From an uncultured Oscillospiraceae bacterium (GTDB taxonomy: Bacteria; Bacillota; Clostridia; Oscillospirales; Oscillospiraceae), in NCBI GenBank assembly GCA_934511165.1, contig CAKSWA010000001.1:62001-126000 (forward strand): DNA of 64,000 nt. Reading direction: 5' to 3'. Positions 60,302 through 64,000 of the stretch are shown in pieces. Under the pieces are notes generated by a model, which ran no database searches, was not told the origin of the DNA, and saw only the letters and a program-made list of their open reading frames with translations. Made by a program: the position numbers and the translations under genes. Each line of letters starts with the position of its first letter. Position 1 is the stretch's first letter.

Positions 60302-61669
60302 TCAACCTCCGAGTACATTGATGCAGGCATCATAGGCTTCTTCAAACTTGTCCATCATCAGACAGTAGGGTGGGAAGGAGCGGATATCATCCCAGGGGAA
60401 TTCCTCCTGATAATAGGCCTGACGGAAAATCCTGCTCCGGTTCAGAACAGCCATATCTTCTTCACTGATCTCATCGTGCATGGCGTCCTCCAGCGGCTTC
60501 GGATTGGCGTCAAAGTCCTTGACAACCGCAGGCATAATGGTGAAGGTCACCGGAAGCGCCATGTCCGTGGTGAAATTGTTCCGCACGCCCTGCGCATCTC
60601 TTATGCCGGCGCCGTTCAGCTGGAGATTCAGTCCCCGTTCCCGAAGAAGCGCATAGCATTTGCGGTAAATCATGCTGACCAGCAGCTCACAGTACCGGTC
60701 AGGATCCGCCACGCCGATGGCTTCAAATTCCGGTTTGGAATATGTTCTCAGATGCACATCAACGATGACCAGCAGCCCGGCCGGGTCTCTGCCCTTCAGT
60801 GCCTCATAGAACTCCACGTGCTGACGGGTCGTAAAATTGGACGTTGCGCACAGCCGGATACGGGCATACTTTCGGCTCACGTTCCGTGCTGCGACTACTG
60901 CCGCCGGCGTTGCAGGCACCTTAAAGGTAACGTTGGGAGTATCTGCTTTCAGCTCCTTTTTCATTCCCTCATACCAGAAACAGATTTCTTCTTCCATCGC
61001 GCCGGCGTTATCCCAGTTTTTCGGTGAAACCTGAATGCTGGAGAAGCCGTACTGACCGTCAGTTGCCTCAAAGATGGGCGCGGTGTGTCTTGCCATCATC
61101 GCGACGACCTTCATCGTCAGCACCGAAAGCAGCTTGACTGCGTCCACATCGCCATATTCGGCCTTTGCTTCCGCAACCAGGTCACTCCATTCTTCCGGGT
61201 AAGATTTTCTGTAGTCGTTGATCTTGCCGGGGTTGGAGGTGGTGAAGGATGCGCCTCTTCTCAGAGAAAAGTCGATCTCATCGCATTTATCATGTCCCCA
61301 GTAAATGTTCAGCTTTCCGGCCAGCGTAGCTCTTGCGGCCTCAGCCAGCCTGCACTGACCGATATCCGCCACCTCGGCGTCCGCCATTTGCAGATTCTCT
61401 GCGGTACCATAGGCTTCCATCACCTCTCTGCACCGGGAAATCAGGTCTTTCTTTTCTTCCGGATCGATCCACCGATCCAGCTTCCACTCCGTCAGGAACG
61501 ACTGTGCGTCAATGAACATATCCGTTGCCCACTGTACCGCTGTTTTCCTGTCTCCCTCCGCCGCGAAGGCAGAAACCTCTGCAAAAAATTCTTTTTTTGC
61601 TCTATGAAAGTCTTCCAGTGATGCAGCAAAAAGCACTTGCTTCCGATAAATCAGCTGCGCATCTTTCAT
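60302..61669 (-). CDS. Long transaldolase-like protein
   Basis: A 455-residue protein whose C-terminal two thirds match the transaldolase/fructose-6-phosphate aldolase barrel. TTSNPGK (143-149) is the counterpart of TTNPxL. FSSIQVSPKNWDNAGAMEEE corresponds to the VSIEVxP strand, and VTFKVPATPAA has the Schiff-base Lys (about 250). RLCATSNFTTRQ and a late polar strand follow. About 130 extra N-terminal residues are helical and unusual for the family. It would cleave or transfer a three-carbon dihydroxyacetone unit. GGAGGG precedes the ATG. It is the first gene of the operon. Confidence 0.78.
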   Translation of the reverse strand: MKDAQLIYRKQVLFAASLEDFHRAKKEFFAEVSAFAAEGDRKTAVQWATDMFIDAQSFLTEWKLDRWIDPEEKKDLISRCREVMEAYGTAENLQMADAEVADIGQCRLAEAARATLAGKLNIYWGHDKCDEIDFSLRRGASFTTSNPGKINDYRKSYPEEWSDLVAEAKAEYGDVDAVKLLSVLTMKVVAMMARHTAPIFEATDGQYGFSSIQVSPKNWDNAGAMEEEICFWYEGMKKELKADTPNVTFKVPATPAAVVAARNVSRKYARIRLCATSNFTTRQHVEFYEALKGRDPAGLLVIVDVHLRTYSKPEFEAIGVADPDRYCELLVSMIYRKCYALLRERGLNLQLNGAGIRDAQGVRNNFTTDMALPVTFTIMPAVVKDFDANPKPLEDAMHDEISEEDMAVLNRSRIFRQAYYQEEFPWDDIRSFPPYCLMMDKFEEAYDACINVLGG

Positions 61670-61718
61670 GTGTATCCCTCCTGCAAATGTATTTTATATT
61701 TCTGAACGCGCCTTATAA

Positions 61719-61747
61719 AGTATACAGTATACAATTTCGCCTTTAAA
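61719..61747 (-). promoter_or_regulatory. Candidate promoter of the transaldolase-TRAP-transketolase operon, overlapped by a GntR site
   Basis: On the minus strand -10 TATACT (61724-61719) and a weak -35 TTTAAA (61747-61742) are 17 bp apart. The 15-bp motif TGTATACTGTATACT (61733-61719) covers the -10, so a bound repressor would block initiation. Confidence 0.6.
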
Positions 61748-61805
61748 AGACTGCCCTTGAAGGATTTGATATCACTTTCCATCTTTCTTGGGCATCTTAA
61801 TTTTT

Positions 61806-62459
61806 TCAAAGAAACTGTGTAATGTCTCTCAAGCTTGCTTCAAAATGGATCCGGTTGAATTTTACGGCTTTCTCGGGATCGTTTTCCGTATACGCGATAT
61901 AAATGTTGGTTATTTCCTGCAAGGCTTCCTTTGCTCTCGTCACGGAGTATTTCGGTTTTCCGCACATAAGACCCGAACTCACGCGAAGGCCTCTCGCAAC
62001 CTCCTCCAACTTTTTATTGTTGCAGCCGGAAACATGTATATTGTAATACGTCTCGTCCAGACTCCGGTACTTTTCCTCGCTGAGCGCCTCATCTTTCAGC
62101 GCCGCATCGATTTTCTTCAGCTCCCGACGGATCAGCGCTTTTGTTTCCTCGCTGCAGTTCTGGGCAGTTTTGCGTGCCACCATCTCTTCGAGATGGGTGC
62201 GAACCTCCCAGCAATCCAGCACGTCCTGAACGCTCAGCTCTGTAACGTATGCGCCGAAGCGCGGCCGGTGCGAAAGATACCCCTCCGCCTGCAATATCCT
62301 GAACGCCTCACGCACAGGAGTCCGGCTTACATCGAGCTGGCTGCATACGTCATATTCGATTACCTTCTCTCCCGCCCTCAGCGTTCCGTTAACGATTTCC
62401 TTGCGCAGAAAATCGGCAACCTGCTCAGCGATCGAATCCTGTCTGATTGCATTAATCAT
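61806..62459 (-). CDS. GntR-family regulator with FCD ligand domain
   Basis: A 217-residue regulator. The N-terminal winged helix (about 10-72) reads GEKVIEYDVCSQLDVSRTPV and continues REAFRILQAEGY. The C-terminal FCD helix bundle (about 80-205) has the usual metal/ligand Asp-Arg and His positions (EVRTHLEEM, RSLDETYYNIHVSGC). FCD members sense sugar acids or other carboxylates. It is encoded upstream of the operon on the same strand and has two copies of the presumed binding motif around its own promoter, fitting a repressor released by the substrate. Confidence 0.9.
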   Translation of the reverse strand: MINAIRQDSIAEQVADFLRKEIVNGTLRAGEKVIEYDVCSQLDVSRTPVREAFRILQAEGYLSHRPRFGAYVTELSVQDVLDCWEVRTHLEEMVARKTAQNCSEETKALIRRELKKIDAALKDEALSEEKYRSLDETYYNIHVSGCNNKKLEEVARGLRVSSGLMCGKPKYSVTRAKEALQEITNIYIAYTENDPEKAVKFNRIHFEASLRDITQFL

Positions 62460-62482
62460 TCCGTTTCATGACACTCACATTC

Positions 62483-62497
62483 TGTATATTGTATACA
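62483..62497. promoter_or_regulatory. Candidate GntR operator (downstream of gntR promoter)
   Basis: TGTATATTGTATACA, identical to the inverted site at 62566-62580 and 13/15 identical to the one at 61719-61733. It lies between the -10 and the start codon of the regulator gene. Confidence 0.7.
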
Positions 62498-62510
62498 AGT
62501 TTATGGTTGT

Positions 62511-62539
62511 AAAATACCAGACGGAAAAATCTTTGTCAA
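62511..62539 (-). promoter_or_regulatory. Promoter of the gntR-type gene
   Basis: On the minus strand -35 TTGACA (62539-62534) and -10 TATTTT (62516-62511) with 17-bp spacing, flanked on both sides by copies of the 15-bp motif. Confidence 0.75.
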
Positions 62540-62565
62540 TCGGATTTCGGAAATTCCGCAAACTC

Positions 62566-62580
62566 TGTATACAATATACA
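62566..62580. promoter_or_regulatory. Candidate GntR operator (upstream of gntR promoter)
   Basis: TGTATACAATATACA, the exact inverse of the site at 62483-62497. The two centres are 83 bp apart, near eight helical turns. Confidence 0.7.
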
Positions 62581-62624
62581 TTTATGCCGGTTTGTTTTTG
62601 TTCAACATTTTTGGCTGCCTTGTT

Positions 62625-62654
62625 TTGACTTTTTCCATTCAAATGTGATAACAT
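62625..62654 (+). promoter_or_regulatory. Promoter of the YcxB-like gene
   Basis: -35 TTGACT (62625-62630) and -10 TAACAT (62649-62654) with 18-bp spacing; the -10 ends only 10 nt before the ATG. Confidence 0.5.
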
Positions 62655-62664
62655 ACATCATGTT

Positions 62665-63222
62665 ATGAAAAAGTTTACCGCATCTGTTACCTACAATCCT
62701 GATACAGTAAATCGTCTTTCCGAGGCCATAAGCAGAAACTACCGGATGCTCCCTAGAACCGCTGTATTTCTGCTTGGTTTCGTGTGCCTCGCGTCGGGTC
62801 TCTTCTTTTCTCTGGAACCGGCGCCCAACCTTCTTTGCATTGCCCTCGGATGCTTTGTCATCACCTCGATCAGGGTACCGGCCAGACGACGGGCTGCACA
62901 GGATTATAAAGCAATCGGAGGGAAGCCTACGACCGTCAGCTATGACTTCACCGACGCCGGGATCTTCTTTCGGGTGAAGGGGCAGGAGAAAACCCTCTCT
63001 TATGAAAAACTGATACGACTCTCCTATGATAGGGAATTTCTTTATCTCTTTGAGAACAGGCGTTCTGCATATATGATAGAGACCGCCACAATATCGCCCC
63101 ATGACGTAGCCGAATTTCGCGCTGCGGTTTCCGGAAAAACAAATCTGAAATGGCGGCACGTGATTTCATTGCCGGGCTTCTCCCTGTGGAGAAGGAGGCA
63201 TCAGTTCACTCCCTTGCCGTAA
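62665..63222 (+). CDS. YcxB-like membrane protein
   Basis: A 185-residue protein: a short N-terminal strand, two adjacent hydrophobic helices (about 28-64) and a C-terminal beta-rich cytoplasmic domain with VSYDFTDAGIFFRVKGQEK and LSYEKLIRLSYD. This is the layout of the YcxB-like C-terminal family, of unknown function. No ribosome site is visible and the promoter predicts a very short leader. It lies at the right edge of the lower-GC island. Confidence 0.7.
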   Translation: MKKFTASVTYNPDTVNRLSEAISRNYRMLPRTAVFLLGFVCLASGLFFSLEPAPNLLCIALGCFVITSIRVPARRRAAQDYKAIGGKPTTVSYDFTDAGIFFRVKGQEKTLSYEKLIRLSYDREFLYLFENRRSAYMIETATISPHDVAEFRAAVSGKTNLKWRHVISLPGFSLWRRRHQFTPLP

Positions 63223-63885
63223 AAAACTTCTGCTGTAAAGCGCCTCTTCTGCGCTGATATGTGCCGCCGCGGCTTTGTTGTGTTCTATCTGGAATATCCG
63301 CTCGTACCGGACGTGGACATATTCACCGTGTTCCGCGCGCTGACTCTCGGCATCGAGCGTGCCGCGGCGATCGCGCCGGATTACGGCGGCGACGCTTCAA
63401 AGCTTCTTCTCTGCGGTGACAGTGCCGGAGCACATCTCTGCGTATATCTCGCGGCGATGCAGAAAAACGCGGCCATGGCGCGTGCCGCCGGTGTGCCGTC
63501 CCTCACGCCAGATGTTGCCGCGCTGGGGCTTATCTCTGGTATGTTCTACACGACGCGGCCGGACAGCATCGGCATTTTCCTGCCCACCATGGTCTATGGC
63601 CGCGGCTGGCGGCACGCGCCGTTCCGGGAATATATTGACCCGGAAAATCCGGCGCTGATCCGCGCTCTCCCGCCGTGCTTCCTTGTGACAGTGCGCGGCG
63701 ATTTTCTCCGCCGCTACAGCCGTGATTTTGCCGCGGCACTAAAGAAAAACGGTGCGCAGGCCGAGCTTCTCGACATGGACGAGCCGGAAAAGCTCTCCCA
63801 CGCCTTCGCCGCGATGCTCCCGGAAACGAGCGCCGCGCAGCGCTCCAACGCCGTCATGGCGGATTTTCTCAAAGCGCATATATAA
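63223..63885 (+). pseudogene. Alpha/beta-hydrolase lacking its N-terminal half
   Basis: The frame is open from 63223 (after an in-frame TAA at 63220) to 63885, about 220 codons; the first ATG is 63259. It matches the later part of lipase/esterase-type hydrolases: RRGFVVFYLEYPLVPD, the nucleophile elbow LLCGDSAGAHL, and a late LSHAFAAML with the catalytic His. The HGGG oxyanion region that should precede it (roughly 80-100 residues) is absent, and the space is taken by the YcxB-like gene 36 nt upstream. I call it truncated; a short active form cannot be excluded. Confidence 0.75.
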
Positions 63886-63960
63886 CATTATTAAAAAAGG
63901 TTGGTACATGTTCTGCGCAGGCTCAGAAAAACATTTCTCAAAGTATCATCTCCTCAAAAA

Positions 63961-63994
63961 CATTATCCCGCAGTGTTTTCACTGCGGGATAATG
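63961..63994. terminator. Strong hairpin at the right window edge
   Basis: A perfect 15-bp stem, CATTATCCCGCAGTG with its complement, around TTTT. AAAAA precedes it at the left, so it would end a minus-strand transcript with a T-run. Its gene is probably beyond the window. Confidence 0.7.
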
Positions 63995-64000
63995 CTGATT

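Noticed and set aside
63223..63258. A frameshift restoring the missing start of the hydrolase.
   Set aside because: Only 36 nt separate it from the YcxB-like gene and no frame there encodes the HGGG region, so sequence error cannot explain the loss.

Overview
The window looks like a chromosomal segment of a high-GC, Gram-positive anaerobe of the Clostridia, most likely a gut Oscillospiraceae/Ruminococcaceae-type bacterium. This rests on the paired glgC/glgD glycogen genes, many Gram-positive lipoproteins with Pro/Thr-rich tethers, strong GGAGG ribosome sites, an oppABCDF operon, a CotH/lamin-tail protein, selenium genes (selD, yqeB) and short intergenic repeats of the kind common in that group. 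No species is claimed.

Layout. 1-1.6 kb: a dispersed repeat, tRNA-Arg, a small YtxH-like protein and prmA. 1.7-12.7 kb: one long + strand operon (recJ, rel, dtd, a secreted metallophosphoesterase, an MBL-fold hydrolase, then three paralogous surface leucine-rich-repeat proteins). 12.9-14.7 kb: a MATE pump and a small membrane protein. 14.7-21.7 kb: an oligopeptide ABC transporter operon (oppABCDF) preceded by a small XRE regulator. 21.9-25.1 kb: an unknown membrane protein, a hexokinase-family kinase and a lipoprotein. 25.2-35.3 kb: a glycogen cluster (glgB, glgP, glgC, glgD, glgA, a GH13 enzyme, a Dabb-like protein). 35.4-39.3 kb: an exported amidohydrolase, a PlsY-like protein and a diglucosyl-diacylglycerol-type glycosyltransferase. 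39.5-44.4 kb: a TetR regulator, the large CotH/lamin-tail protein and an SDR. 44.6-49.6 kb: an operon yqeB-selD-MFS-DMT with a divergent LysR regulator. 49.7-51.8 kb: a lipoprotein, a coiled-coil membrane protein and an M42 peptidase.

Two regions stand out. At 51.9-54.3 kb a strong promoter drives an SDR followed by a single-chain fusion of an acyl carrier protein to a PLP alpha-oxoamine synthase. This pair could make and reduce a 3-keto amino lipid (a sphingoid- or capnoid-like base). At 54.4-62.5 kb lies a lower-GC island with an eight-gene operon: a long transaldolase-like protein, a VOC protein, a complete TRAP transporter (DctP, DctQ, DctM), a cupin and a split transketolase. A GntR/FCD regulator lies upstream, and a 15-bp palindromic motif occurs at three places in the right positions to control both the operon and the regulator. 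The gene set reads as an uncharacterised import and carbon-chain-cleavage pathway for an anionic sugar-like compound. To the right of the island is an alpha/beta-hydrolase gene that has lost its N-terminal half.

Three families of dispersed intergenic repeats each occur twice: A at 1-208 and 44385-44631, B at 12701-12862 and 29478-29646, C at 22935-23100 and 50091-50220. Promoter, operator, repeat and GC statements come from reading the sequence by eye; no database search was possible.
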